DNA from: Datnioides undecimradiatus
Lineage: Eukaryota > Chordata > Actinopteri > Lobotiformes > Datnioididae
Direction of reading: 5' to 3'
DNA: 64,000 bases
NCBI GenBank assembly: GCA_008933995.1
Contig: WARS01000016.1
Span: 4,998,215-5,062,214 of the forward strand
Below the pieces are notes generated by a model, which was not told where the DNA came from, did no database searches, and worked only from the letters and a program-made list of their open reading frames with translations. The first letter of the stretch is position 1. Each line of letters opens with the position of its first letter. Both the position numbers and the translations under genes were made by a program. Of this stretch, positions 51,101 to 60,100 are shown piece by piece.

Positions 51101-51333
51101 GACAGGTGTGGGTGTGCAACCCAAAGAGCTTTCAACCCCACAGGTATCGGGGTCCCCGGACCCAGCGCTGACTCCAGGCCGTTCATCAGGAGAGGAGCCC
51201 CTGGGCAGGAGGAGCTCATCCTGGGTGTCTCCATAGGATGACGACTCTGAGCGTGTGTCCGAAGCATTCCCAAACCAGCCTTCCTCCTCCACAGGACCGT
51301 CATCAGGCCCTCCTTCCTCGTTGCTGTCCACAT
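4195..51333 (-). CDS. znf827: znf827, zinc finger protein 827 (13 of its coding exons; first exon outside window)
   Basis: Thirteen exons on the minus strand splice in consistent phase to 1505 residues and a TGA at 4195-4197: 50056-51333, 47418-47590, 46614-47109, 37794-38072, 27469-27711, 22307-22361, 22075-22175, 14666-14803, 13204-13375, 12287-12453, 9112-9321, 7910-8087 and 4195-5221. Identification rests on long stretches recalled from human ZNF827, including [62 protein letters not shown] and the C-terminal [10 protein letters not shown]. The protein has 14 C2H2 fingers: 1-3 at about residues 436-507, 4-7 at about 900-1032, 8-9 at about 1106-1155, and 10-14 at about 1164-1300. Serine-rich, acidic and SUMO-consensus regions lie between them. 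ZNF827 is a nuclear protein that recruits NuRD, acts at ALT telomeres and affects splicing. The N-terminal exon with the RRK-type NuRD-binding motif is not in the window, so the first intron exceeds 12.6 kb. Vertebrates are also known to make shorter C-terminal isoforms. Confidence 0.95.
5464..5497. repeat. (TG)17 microsatellite
   Basis: A 34-bp TG tract, (CA)n in the znf827 transcript, about 240 nt upstream of the last-exon acceptor. Shorter TG tracts continue to 5529. Confidence 0.93.
5600..5660. repeat. Possible degraded teleost repeat
   Basis: The order 'AAATAGCACCTTTC ... CAAAGCGCTTCACA' resembles the frequent fish repeat 'tatagcgcctttct ... caaagcgctttaca'. It is a short fragment and the assignment is tentative. 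Confidence 0.35.
7910..8087 (-). CDS. znf827: znf827 exon K: zinc fingers 8-9
   Basis: It encodes (G)[37 protein letters not shown] and [20 protein letters not shown], nearly identical to human. The acceptor is CTCTCCAG at 8088. The donor is CTCAA/GTAAGG at 7909; if the intron were retained the next codon pair would be AAG TAA, giving a stop straight after GGLK. Human isoforms, as I remember them, also diverge at this GGL point. Confidence 0.95.
8088..9111 (-). other. znf827 intron between exons J and K (GC-AG)
   Basis: 1 kb with donor GCAAGG and acceptor CTCTCCAG. No gene is recognised. An AT-rich patch at 8800-8850 hints at an old interspersed repeat but is not assignable. Confidence 0.75.
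9112..9321 (-). CDS. znf827: znf827 exon J: Ser-rich linker, GC donor
   Basis: It encodes (G)[19 protein letters not shown], then [13 protein letters not shown] and a Ser/Gly-rich tail ending TEDKSDK(G). Human has [16 protein letters not shown] and ends EKPEKGFECV. The acceptor is GTCCAG at 9322. To join in frame to the next exon (GFECVFC) the donor must be AAAG/GCAAGG at 9112/9111, a GC-type donor in near-consensus context. I see no in-frame GT donor that restores the conserved join. Confidence 0.85.
9322..12286 (-). other. znf827 intron between exons I and J
   Basis: 3 kb with a (CA)26 microsatellite at 9472-9523 and small CG/CA tracts at 9838-9860 and 9904-9933. No gene is recognised. A GTTCGAAAC string at 11045-11053 was considered as a tRNA B box and rejected. 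Confidence 0.7.
9472..9523. repeat. (CA)26 microsatellite
   Basis: A 52-bp pure CA tract on the plus strand, (UG)n in the znf827 transcript, about 150 nt upstream of the exon J acceptor. Confidence 0.95.
12287..12453 (-). CDS. znf827: znf827 exon I: zinc fingers 6-7
   Basis: It reads [40 protein letters not shown] and [15 protein letters not shown](G). Two adjacent C2H2 units are seen, and the [15 protein letters not shown] linker is invariant with human. The acceptor is CTGTCCAG at 12454 and the donor GCAG/GTACAG at 12286. Confidence 0.95.
12454..13203 (-). other. znf827 intron between exons H and I
   Basis: 750 bp. About 12650-12850 resembles a common teleost interspersed repeat (separate entry). 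There is nothing else of note. Confidence 0.75.
12650..12850. repeat. Probable teleost interspersed repeat
   Basis: The phrases GTTAGCCTAGCTTAGCAT and GGGGGAAACAGCTAGCCTGG match a core I recall as very abundant in teleost genomes (ttagcttagcata ... gggggaaacagctagcctggctctgtc). Its edges and class (SINE or non-autonomous DNA element) cannot be set by eye. Confidence 0.55.
13204..13375 (-). CDS. znf827: znf827 exon H: zinc finger 5
   Basis: It reads (E)[20 protein letters not shown] and [20 protein letters not shown], then ERKNCPYYY(S), closely matching human. Finger 5 is complete, and the tail supplies the residues just before the Cys of finger 6. The acceptor is TTGCAG at 13376 and the donor ACAG/GTAGTC at 13203. 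Confidence 0.95.
13376..14665 (-). other. znf827 intron between exons G and H
   Basis: 1.3 kb. Microsatellites lie at 14395-14422 ((GT)14), 13971-13993 ((GT)n) and 13818-13835 ((AC)n), with an A-run at 13566-13580. No gene is recognised. Confidence 0.8.
14666..14803 (-). CDS. znf827: znf827 exon G: zinc finger 4
   Basis: It reads (D)[20 protein letters not shown] then [20 protein letters not shown] and LSLHT, a complete C2H2 finger nearly identical to human. The acceptor is GTTACAG at 14804 and the donor ACAG/GTAAAG at 14665. A (CA)n tract in transcript sense lies about 240 nt downstream. Confidence 0.95.
14804..22074 (-). other. znf827 intron between exons F2 and G
   Basis: 7.3 kb with no gene recognised. 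A (TG)n tract lies beside the exon F2 donor (22042-22058). A block at 21110-21260 containing several TTAATT/TTAACT cores looks like a possible conserved non-coding element. There is a T-run at 18511-18528 and a short GT tract at 19133-19152. Confidence 0.65.
22075..22175 (-). CDS. znf827: znf827 exon F2: linker exon
   Basis: It encodes (S)[20 protein letters not shown] and on to STRAAFH, matching human SPFFSEDTFRQSPFTSNSK. The acceptor is TTCCAG at 22176 and the donor CATG/GTAAGA at 22074. In the transcript a (CA)n tract begins about 15 nt past the donor. Confidence 0.92.
22176..22306 (-). other. 131-bp intron between exons F1 and F2
   Basis: The shortest intron of the gene in this window, with donor GTGAGT and acceptor GTTCCAG. 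Nothing else is seen in it. Confidence 0.85.
22307..22361 (-). CDS. znf827: znf827 exon F1: 55-nt small exon
   Basis: It encodes (E)[17 protein letters not shown](S). KVSK matches the human sequence right after the KLS module. The acceptor is TTTTCCAG at 22362 and the donor AACAG/GTGAGT at 22306, both strong. The 55-nt length is not a multiple of three, so skipping it alone would shift the frame. Confidence 0.88.
24697..25888 (+). mobile_element. Tc1-like DNA transposon with perfect 28-bp terminal inverted repeats
   Basis: Left end 24697-24724 and right end 25861-25888 are exact reverse complements (28 bp, starting CACTACTCACAATAAGTTAG). They are flanked by TA at 24695-24696 and 25889-25890, the hallmark target duplication of the Tc1/mariner superfamily. 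At 1192 bp it is shorter than most full Tc1-like elements (about 1.2-1.7 kb). It carries one transposase reading frame with the DD34E-type C-terminal catalytic half but lacks the N-terminal DNA-binding helix-turn-helix. Perfect repeats and an uninterrupted frame suggest a fairly recent insertion. It looks non-autonomous, because both an internal 5' loss and a catalytic substitution are visible. Confidence 0.93.
24795..25706 (+). pseudogene. Tc1-like transposase, N-terminally truncated, catalytic Asp lost
   Basis: An uninterrupted 303-codon frame ends at TGA 25704-25706, but it opens at a TTG with no ATG. It begins at [18 protein letters not shown], which in related elements follows the first (PAI) helix-turn-helix, so that domain is deleted. 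The second helix-turn-helix ([14 protein letters not shown], about residues 60-73) is present. The first catalytic position reads [10 protein letters not shown] where family members have FTDE, an Asp-to-Ala change. The second Asp ([11 protein letters not shown]) and the Glu 35 residues later ([14 protein letters not shown]) are intact, giving DD34E spacing. The protein should be catalytically dead. The frame is antisense to znf827. Confidence 0.9.
27469..27711 (-). CDS. znf827: znf827 exon E: SUMO motif and KLS module 3
   Basis: It encodes [21 protein letters not shown] near its start and [21 protein letters not shown] at its end, matching human VKIKEEPMEV and [19 protein letters not shown]. 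The acceptor is CTGCAG at 27712-27717 and the donor TCAG/GTATGT at 27468. It is again phase 1 at both ends, so exons D and E are interchangeable in frame. A (CA)-rich tract in transcript sense starts about 60 nt past the donor. Confidence 0.95.
30503..30547. repeat. (GT)n-(GA)n compound microsatellite
   Basis: About 14 GT units followed by about 8 GA units. In the znf827 transcript this reads (UC)n(AC)n. A (CAAA)n tract lies nearby at 30278-30301. Confidence 0.9.
32929..33033. repeat. T17-(AT)n-A10 palindromic microsatellite
   Basis: Seventeen T residues at 32929-32945 are followed by about 79 bp of alternating AT and then a run of A to 33033. The whole 105-bp tract is close to self-complementary and could extrude a cruciform or hairpin. 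Confidence 0.95.
36095..36143. repeat. Interrupted (GA)n tract
   Basis: A run of GA dinucleotides with GGA interruptions, UC-rich in the znf827 transcript. It explains the serine/leucine repeats in the minus-strand open frames across this spot. Confidence 0.85.
37794..38072 (-). CDS. znf827: znf827 exon D: SUMO motif and KLS module 2
   Basis: It encodes [18 protein letters not shown] and, after a Pro/Ser/Gln-rich middle, [20 protein letters not shown]. The first residues match human [16 protein letters not shown] is a SUMO-consensus motif. The exon is bounded by TTTCAG (acceptor at 38073) and TCAG/GTAATT (donor at 37793). It is phase 1 at both ends, so skipping it would keep the frame. Confidence 0.93.
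38073..46613 (-). other. znf827 intron between exons C and D
   Basis: An 8.5-kb intron with no gene recognised. The stretch 43530-43620 resembles a degraded common teleost repeat (annotated separately). A GC-rich stretch at 40060-40380 and an AT-rich block at 42960-43050 are candidate conserved non-coding elements. Small (CA)n and (CT)n tracts are scattered, for example at 39868-39883 and 42300-42333. Confidence 0.65.
43530..43620. repeat. Possible degraded teleost interspersed repeat
   Basis: The phrase GAGGTGCCCTTGAGCAAATC followed by CCCCAATTGCT resembles a stretch repeated thousands of times in teleost genomes (gcaccttgagcaaggcac then taacccc...ttgctcc). Only the core is recognisable and the class cannot be assigned by eye. 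Confidence 0.4.
46614..47109 (-). CDS. znf827: znf827 exon C: zinc finger 3, SUMO motifs, KLS module 1
   Basis: It opens [20 protein letters not shown] and completes finger 3 with [12 protein letters not shown]. Two lysine-acidic motifs follow (VKVKEEL and HIKEEPQE, both SUMO consensus type), then [18 protein letters not shown] just before the donor. This last segment is copy 1 of a module repeated in exons D and E. A hexamer repeat near 46708-46735 encodes GVGVGVGV. The donor TCAG/GTTAGT leaves phase 1. Confidence 0.94.
47110..47417 (-). other. znf827 intron between exons B and C
   Basis: A 308-bp intron with a canonical donor (GTGAGA) and acceptor (TTTCCAG). I see nothing else in it. Confidence 0.8.
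47418..47590 (-). CDS. znf827: znf827 exon B: zinc fingers 1-2
   Basis: It encodes [31 protein letters not shown], then [17 protein letters not shown] and KSHMK. Finger 1 is complete; finger 2 finishes in exon C. The acceptor is CTCAAG at 47591 and the donor ATGAAG/GTGAGA at 47417. The first codon is split with exon A (G+GC) and the exon ends in phase 0. Confidence 0.95.
47591..50055 (-). other. znf827 intron between exons A and B
   Basis: 2.5 kb with no recognised gene. It holds short (CT)/(GA) tracts at 48659-48674 and 48784-48819. The GC-rich stretch at about 48900-49130 has no coding sense I can support. Confidence 0.7.
50056..51333 (-). CDS. znf827: znf827 exon A: large Ser/Pro/Ala-rich N-terminal exon
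   Basis: The acceptor TTTCCAG ends at 51334 and the donor is GCAG/GTAGCC at 50055. It encodes residues 1-426 of the in-window protein, starting (D)[12 protein letters not shown]. Conserved ZNF827 blocks are [100 protein letters not shown] and [21 protein letters not shown]-consensus motif, [10 protein letters not shown], lies near 50715-50745. A poly-Ser/Thr run at about 50485-50535 is longer than I recall for mammals. There are no zinc fingers in this exon. The Ala/Leu-rich [13 protein letters not shown] segment is probably helical. Confidence 0.94.
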
Positions 51334-52171
51334 CTGGAAAAAGAGAGATAAGATATAATAATATATAACAGAACCAAATCGTATTGGAACAAACATATCC
51401 ATTTTGATCCACATGCCATGCTGCTCTTCTAAATAGTATCCTGAGTGAGAATAGTGAACACCACACACTTATTACCTACAGTTAATAGGAGGGTATGGTC
51501 ATGGCCTGCCACTGAAAGTAAATCGTTCTTAAAATTGGAAACTACTACTTGCTATTCACTATTTATTATTTCCCATCCTTGCTTGTCTGATGTTGAAGAG
51601 CAATTGGTAATCTGTACCATGTGGAAGCCTAACGGAGACCACTAGTTCAAACATTCAAAGAAACAATCGGCTGCCCAAACCCAAATCAAATGTTCAGCAA
51701 GGAGACCACTAAAATGACTTCCAACACAAATTCAACATCTTTCTCATAATGGCAGCTTTCCACAAGGCACATCCAAAATGTTTGAGTAATTTAGATTTTT
51801 CTGTCCTTCTTTAACCATATTTTTCCCACCCTTGGTCTGGAAGAGTCTAGTAAAGGGGTTACCATGACAACGGGTCCTTCTGGGAGGCTAGACAGCAAAG
51901 ATTAGGGTAATGGAGGTTACAGAACTAGATTAATATTCATGAGCCTGCAGATACCACCGGGGAGCCAATAAGGATAGGGTTAAGGTCACCAAGGGTCATT
52001 AATATACACTTCATGTATCAATATTCATAAGCAAAACATTACAGCTTGCCAGACAAGGGCGAACAAAGAAAAGTGAATATTCCTGATACATATTAACAAA
52101 CCTCCATAAGACTATGTCAAAAGCACCAAGCCTGGGCGAAGCAAAATGTCAAAATTTACTTCCCCTCCCCC

Positions 52172-52172
<1 letters not shown>

Positions 52173-52213
<41 letters not shown>

Positions 52214-52360
52214 ATTTTGGTTACTGTACACAACCGCAAAAAACATGAGATAAAAGGAACTGGCAAGATTTCTGACAGAAACCGGGCCCTCATTCAGTTG
52301 CAAGAAAATGAGGCAATGAAAGAATTATTTAAAATGTCTCACACACCAACGTACACATAT

Positions 52361-52392
<32 letters not shown>
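52173..52392. repeat. Paired (CA)n microsatellites
   Basis: Two pure CA tracts at 52173-52212 and 52362-52392, about 150 bp apart and in the same orientation, reading (UG)n in the znf827 transcript. Confidence 0.93.
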
Positions 52393-52393
<1 letters not shown>

Positions 52394-54160
52394 AAAGCTG
52401 TCTTCACCCTTGTGACCCTGACAGAGGCCTGGTGGGTCTGCTCTCTGTTTACAGGCAAAGGCAAAACGGTTGCCAGGCAACCCAGCCCAGCAACCTGTTG
52501 GGATCATTAGAGTTGGCTGACATCTGGCCAGCGAGGCACACCGTGGTCCACAAAGGTGACCACGATCACAACCCGCTACGACCGCTACTCTCTTGCTGCA
52601 ACTGATTTTAAACAGGGCTTACACACTTCCCAACATCTTCTCATCAAGGTCTCTCACACACAAACACACGTATTATCTTAGATTCTTCCGTAACACATAA
52701 ACAAAAGCTAATGGTAAATGTCAAGAGCCAAGACACCAACACACTGCATTATGTTATAATATTGTCCTCAGGGCTTTCCAAACTATCTATAAACCTACGT
52801 CTAATAGACTTCACCTAGACAAACAATGCAAATTGTGAGAGACTGATGAGCACAAACAGTATACATGACCCTTCTCATTTCTTGTTGCTGTTGTAAAAGG
52901 TGAATGAAACTGCCATAATGCACCGATTGTGAACCCAATTTCCATTGCTCCTTCAAGCCATTTTGCCACCTGAGTAGGGTTAACAGGAAAGAAAGCGAGA
53001 GAGATGGAGAAAGAGCCCGTGAGTCATGCAGGGCAGGGCTTGACCCATTTCCATGTGACATGCGAAAAGCAGCAAGAGCCACTAATGGCTGTAATGTGGT
53101 TAGAGGGAAATCGCTAGATTGCTGACCCAAGGTCTCAGCTTTGAGGCTGAACTCTCTTGCTTCCAAGGTTCACTCTTAAACCTCAGGGTTAGGTGCAACT
53201 GGACGCAACACTACACCAACAGGCCTCTGCCAGAGTGCTACATTGCACTGATGCACTCCACTGCCATGGCTTTGTGTGTCACAGGCGAACCACCCCCGTA
53301 GGCAGAATGACATTTCCCAAGGTCATGGTCTCCGGCCCCAGCTCTAAGGGGGCTTCGTCTGAGCTCTGTAGTTGCGACTGCTGCTGGATGCCAACAGCAC
53401 GCATGGGGGCAAACATATGCACGTGCATACATATGTTTAAACTACACAGACAAGAATGTGATTTAATACCGAGGTCCTCCCCCCGCTGCATTTCTTCTCT
53501 GACACACATTCGGCTGCTTTGCCTCTGGTACGATGGCTGGCTCGGCGACAGTAACTGCAACCCCCCCCCCCAAGTGATGGAGGCATGGAGATACGGGCCG
53601 AGGCGGCAAGCGTCTGCCACTGAAAGGGAACCATTTAGCGGTGTAATGGCGGGGATGACTTGCATGTTGAGACAAACAGCTGCGGGGTGCTCAGCAGTCT
53701 GGATCTGTTATCACTCACACATGGGTGATTCAGTGGTGCAGTGACGGGGGATTTTCTCTCTGGGCCACAGGGATGTATAGCGCCACCACATTATATACAA
53801 AGAGTGAGCCACAGCAAGTCAAAGTGCAAGCTGAGGCTACACGAAGAAAAGACTGTGAGGCTTTAATACAGACTCGAATAAACTGCCCTAAGATTGAACA
53901 GAGACGTACACTGAGCAGCTAAAAATATTTTGATGTAGTACCTCTGTGACTTAGTGTTTGCAAACCGGTGTGTTGTGTTAACCTGTCACAAAAAAGGAGA
54001 GACAGGAAGCGCACAGCCTGCAACTACAGCTAAAAACAGCTGGACATTACAGGTAGTGTACTTGTTCATTGTTTCACCATGCAGTGCTGTCAACAATCTC
54101 CATTTGTGAACTTGGCAGGATTATTTTGGCCTTGACTTTTCTAGGTCAGAGAAGGGCTCA

Positions 54161-54196
<36 letters not shown>

Positions 54197-57100
54197 CACA
54201 TACATAAGGGTTTAGTACAGTCAGCCAGATTTCCCCGTCACACAGAATGATCGCTGGTAAAGAGAAGAGCAAGGGACTGGAGTAAAGGTAGGTCAGGAGG
54301 TCACCCACCACATGACTTGTGCAAGGCTGATGACTAACATCTTTCTTTCTCTTTCTCATACACACACGCACACACAAATATACACACACAAAGCTATTCT
54401 GTGACTTAGCCAGGCATGAAAATTGGCCTTGCTGACCCCCAGGCCCGAACAGGGTAGGGGGAGAGGAGACGGGAAGGCGAAGGCGAAGGAAGGAAGGGAC
54501 AGATACAGCAGTGGTTAAGGGAGGGGTTGATTTGGCCGGGCAGGAAAGAAGAGGAGGCCATTAGCCGATTAAGGCTGGACAGGGGTGCATCGATACTGTG
54601 CTGATGTCAAAATGAGAGTCATGCCCATGAGCTAATATACCAATGAGAGTAAGAGAGGCCAAGGGAGAGGGAGAGGGAGAGAGAGAGAGAGAGAGAGCTG
54701 GAGACGGGCAGAGCAGGTCGGAGAAATCACTAAAATCGCAAAGACTGCTGACCGCAAAGCCATAAAAAGGGAGATAACATAAAAGACTGCCACAACATAC
54801 CAAGACTAAAGCCATCGCACCTACATCCCCAAAATGATTAGTCTTACATCCTCCCTGCTATAACTGGAAGGGGGAGATGGTGGTGGTGTATGTGGGGGCG
54901 GGTTAAGGAGGTAGAGCAGGGGGTGAGGACATAGGAAGGAAGGCAGCAGTATGGATTTAGAGAGGAAGGAGCCACGGCGGTAATTAAGTGTCCGGCTGGG
55001 CCCTGGCGGGGGTTGCCACGGCCGCGGGCTATGCTAATGAGCACGCCCGGCGGTCAGGGCTGCCTTATTAGCGCCTGCTGGACAATATGGTGGGAGAGAC
55101 GCTCTACTGGCGGGCTCACGTCTCTGCAAATGACTAACAGTCCTCCCGAGGAGGAAGGTAATTCCATTAATTGGGACACACTGGATCAGGATCGCTTCCC
55201 TTCACTTTTCCATAATCTCTCACTTCCTTGATCTCTTTCACACCCACATGCTTTTCTCCCTCTTGTATATGGCTCTCCTCATCCCTTTCCCTCCGTCTCC
55301 ACAATAAATACAGCTGGATGCGCGGCGGCCAGCAGACGCACACCCTCCCCCACGTGAAAATCAGACACCATCAATCTGTTAAACGCTGTCGTTCGTTTGC
55401 AGGAGCGACATGATAATTGCTCCAAAGTTTATCCATCATGTTATTTCCATTAGGAAGTTGATGAAACATGACAACTAACAAGGTTGCTGGCAAGACGTGT
55501 GATCGCCGAAGCAAAAGGCCATACAATGGAGCAGGTCACTTGTTTACTTTTGAGGAACTTGCTGATGGTATGAGAGTGTGGGCCCTGTGTTGGGAAGTAA
55601 CACCGTTCCTTCATATTAATCTATTTGGCTCAAGTGTCCACTAGACAAACAGCACCCTCAGTAGCAGTATTTCTTTACATATATATGAAGTCAGGTATAT
55701 AGTAGCTGTCAAGGCCTTTACATTTAATGACTTGAAAACCCTGCACCTACTTTTCTTCTTTGCACGAGCATGATAAACCATGAAATATCCTTCTAGCAAT
55801 TAATTATGTTGACATGATGTCTTGATCCAAGGTAAAAAAAAAAAAAAAAAAATAATCCTTTTGCGCATTGATCGAGGTACGTGTGAGACAAACGTGAAGA
55901 AACCTTCTCCACAGCTTTGTTATTCAGTTTAACTGGTGTCTGTGACAAAGACATAAAGAGCCCATCTTTGAGAAGGAATCTGAGGTGAGGCGATACTCTC
56001 AGTGAGGATCAGGGTTCAGGCAGCAGGGCTATATATAATGGCGGTTGAGTCGTATTGAAATGTAGTGCAAATTACCATCTGTGTATTTTCGGCCTTGGCC
56101 TCCGTGGTTTGTGGGTACTTTGGGCGGCATGCCAGAGGTGAAACAGGAAGGAGAAGTGTTCTTGGAAGAGAATGAGACGACTGAGAGCCCCAGACCTCTG
56201 AAATTCCTCATTGCAGATGAAGTGCACTTTACCCCTGGTTTATTTTTCCCTTCCATTTTTAGCATCTTGTGTTAAAAAAAAAAAAAACACAACTTGCTCA
56301 TAACCTCAAATGTGTCATCAAAGCTATGGATCTAAACTGCTGGAGGGAGAGAAGTGCTGCGTCTGTTGCATCCTAGCCACATGAACTGACACATCATGGA
56401 GATCGAGATAAGGCGAGATAACAACTGAAAGTGATTAGCGACTTGATTGATTGTCTTACCTGAAAATATGAAATCTGGACGATAACGTGCATTCACATGT
56501 TTCTGAACATGTGCAGACAAGCTGTGCTGTGTCGTGCTTGTTGCGTTGCATTATGTTAGTGGTAGTATTGCAGATGCAGCAAGATACTTATGCAAATGGG
56601 TAAATATGGCTTAAGATCATCACAGCAAGACCTGAGCATGAGTACACTAATCACCCAGGAAGAGACATGCATATTGCCATTTTGGAACTTTTTCATCTCA
56701 CTTTAGAGAATCCTCTGTAGTTGAACACAGAACAGTATCTCACTAAATGATTAGGATTATCATTCTAGCAATAATCTACATCCCAGGCTTCAAGCGAACT
56801 GCATTACCCAGCAAATGACACTAATTGGTGTGTGAGAACGGGCCAACGTTCGCTGTCACAGTCCCAAAAACAGCATCAAAATGTCTATTACACACGAGTC
56901 TTTTCAAATCCTATCTCTGTCTACCAAAAGATTTCAATGCAGTGGACAAAGGGCAGTCATCTTCTAATTACTGCACCATACTATCAGACACTCATTCAAT
57001 GTCATGTTTGTGTATTTAGTGATTTTTTTCTTCTTCAAAAGCCCGATGAAGAATGACACTTTTCACATGCTACCAAAAACCAGGCATGTTATAGCGTCAA

Positions 57101-60100
57101 CATACGGGGGAACCTGCAACACCTGGGGTATAAGGTAATGGCTAAATGTCAGAAGATGTGTGATCTGTCCGGGGTAGCCGAGGTGGTGTGTAAATGTTCC
57201 CAAAAAGGCCAAAGGTTACATTAAAACCCAGACCAAAACCAAAACAGACTCAGCAGGTCCATTCTGCTCCTCCGTGGACAATATTGGAACATTATATCTT
57301 GATCGTACTGAACGGTTTACTAAGAAATCTGTGTGCTTGGTTAATGCGATACAGCCCCTGAGAGCATCTTTTCTTCTTCACCTTTGGCAGCGTCGTAACA
57401 GCATGCCTGACCTCCTCCCCAACTGGTTTGTTCAGTTTACCCGAGTTGTGAATGCAAAAAGACCGTGGCCAAGTCCTGTGTTTGGTGTCATTCCTTCATA
57501 ACGGATGAAAACAAAGATCAGCCGAACATGATGGAAACTGTGCATGTCATCTGTGGTAAATAAAAGGAAATGAGCTGAACTGATACAAAGGTACTGCTTC
57601 ACCTTTTGTCACCTCTGTAATAACACGCCTGCATTATTTTTTTTAATTCATCTGGGCAGTTGATTTCAGTTGTGAATGAGATACAAACGCTGGTGACTTC
57701 TGTGTATGGTGACGTCAAGGATACTGCTTATTATGATAAGCTGTTGGCCTCAAACATAGTCATTTGTTATCACGACTGTCAATGTCAAGCCCACTGTCTG
57801 CAATAAATAAAAAAAATTAATTATAGTATCCAGACAGGAATGTCAGTGTTTTAGCCTGATTTGTCAAATTAAGTATTTGACTAATCAAAATATAGTACTT
57901 ATGATGATGTCTATATACTTTGTTTGTGACATGAGCCAACCCAAACAGCTCTAAAGGCTACTTGTTCCCTATTAAACTGTGAGGTGACATTGATTTTGAC
58001 TGGGTGAATAAAAACATTAATGACAGTGGGCCTGTGTCACAGCACAGAGGCAAAGACTCACTGGTTAATTACTAAACCAGCATTTTGCTATTCCCAAGGC
58101 ACTGATTTGGACAATCAGCTGAACCTGGGTCAGCATCTCTGTGGATGATCTTACTGTCAAACTCTGTGCCAAAAGGATTTATTCTATTATGAATGACTTA
58201 TTCACTGCTTGCAGTGTTTTTTTTGGTAATGATGAGTCATGCTTTTTTATTATCTGCTTTACAAGCATGGCTAAATAATCCAAGCAGCCATTAGAAAAGA
58301 GGAAATGCTTCGCCTCACGTACTCTGACATGATTGTACACGTTTAATTTTATTTTCACAGCAATTTTAGAGTATGTACAGGTCTCCACTGAATGGATATG
58401 AAAAACTACAAGATCCTTTGACCAACAGCTATAATGACAATTTATAGATAGACCAATACAGTATACACACAAATGGACAGCACTACCATTTTAAAAGTAG
58501 GAAAGAATCATTTTAAAAGTAAAAAAAAAAACAAAAAACATTTACCGACATTATAATACAAAATAATAACTGCCCATGTGCTTAAAATACGCAAAAAGGT
58601 TTCATGCAGAAAGGTAAGGAGATAACCCCAAAACAGGCGTGCGTGTCTTTAACAGCAATGTGTTGGTGAGGGGGTTGTACTCAGCGCAAATCTAATCCCA
58701 GCATTTAAAACTGCTGAGCAGCCAGTCTGCTCATAACAACAGCGATTTGGTCAGGAGTCTCAAAAGTGCTACATTTCTTTAAGTCATTTTCATGTTGCAT
58801 TTTAGCATTTTGTGCGTTCCAACGTTCGCTGCTTCCGTTTACATCATGCACTTCCTTTAGTAAAGTCTTTTCTGGCTTTTATACTTCATAATTGCTCTAC
58901 TGTACCACCGCTTGTTTGCTGAAGACACAATACAGCGCTGCTTTGATTTCAATAGGGAGCAAACGAAGTCCATCCAACATTTGTAATAATTTGCATTGCT
59001 ATCATGAATCATAATATAACACTCCGTTTATTGTGGATAAAAGCCAGATGCCAAGTCTGTCTGTAACCAGCCAAAACACAATCCTTTCATTTTTGAAAAA
59101 GAAGTGGGCTATTCAGACGGAAGCTGTTGAGGTGGCGTGTTCCCTCAAAATAATTAAGAATAACTGATCAAAGAGCAGGTTATTATTGAAAAATAATATT
59201 TTGTGCTTTTTAAAAACTGGTTTACAAGATAGACCCAGGAACACGTGAAACTGCTGCCGATACACATTTAAATGGTTTTTTTGGTAAAATTTCTGGAAAT
59301 TTCTTACCAAAAAAAAAAAAAAAAAAATTAAAATAATGAAAATGTAATTCAAAGGCGTCTCATTGCCAAAAGAGGGTCTAAACATTCCCTTTGCAAAGCA
59401 GGCATGTGACAGGATTCAATTTGGCCCAATAAATAATTTAAATGAAACAAATGTATAATTTAAAAAATATTTATAAATCACTGCCTTATTTTTGCTCTTT
59501 AAATAGAATCCCTAATAATTCATTATTTTTCATAATCTGAGCACCGCAGGCAGAGTGACATTTTACACAGGAAGTCAGTCAATTAAGGGACCTTGGGATC
59601 CTATTAGCATTTTGCATTTTAACAACACAATACAGTATATTACAATAGGGGTTCATTTTTGCCCATCATGAAGTTTCAGTTTCAGCCCTCCAGGGGAAGA
59701 GTTTGGGCAGTCCGGATCTAAACGGTGCACGACGCATACGGATCTCTTGACGCTGTGAGAAAGAGCCCTTCGTACTCATCAAGACTTCAGCCGTCCTATC
59801 TCATAGGAATAGGCATATGTGGGTGGCATCCTGCTTTGTAAAAATGAATACAGGCAAACGCACGCAGACACTTTAAAACACCACATATGGTAGGAAAAAA
59901 AACGTAAGTGTTTTTTTTTTTTCCCGTGTGCGCGTGTGAAAATGCAAAAAGAAAAAAAAAAAGAAAAAAATCAGCTTCTTTCACCGAAGATCTCACAATA
60001 GAACAAATTATTTTTCAATAAATGCCCAAATCGGGATTGCCTAATTAAGATGTACGTGGCAGCATAACATTCAGAGTGACATAACCAGATTAATGTGCTG

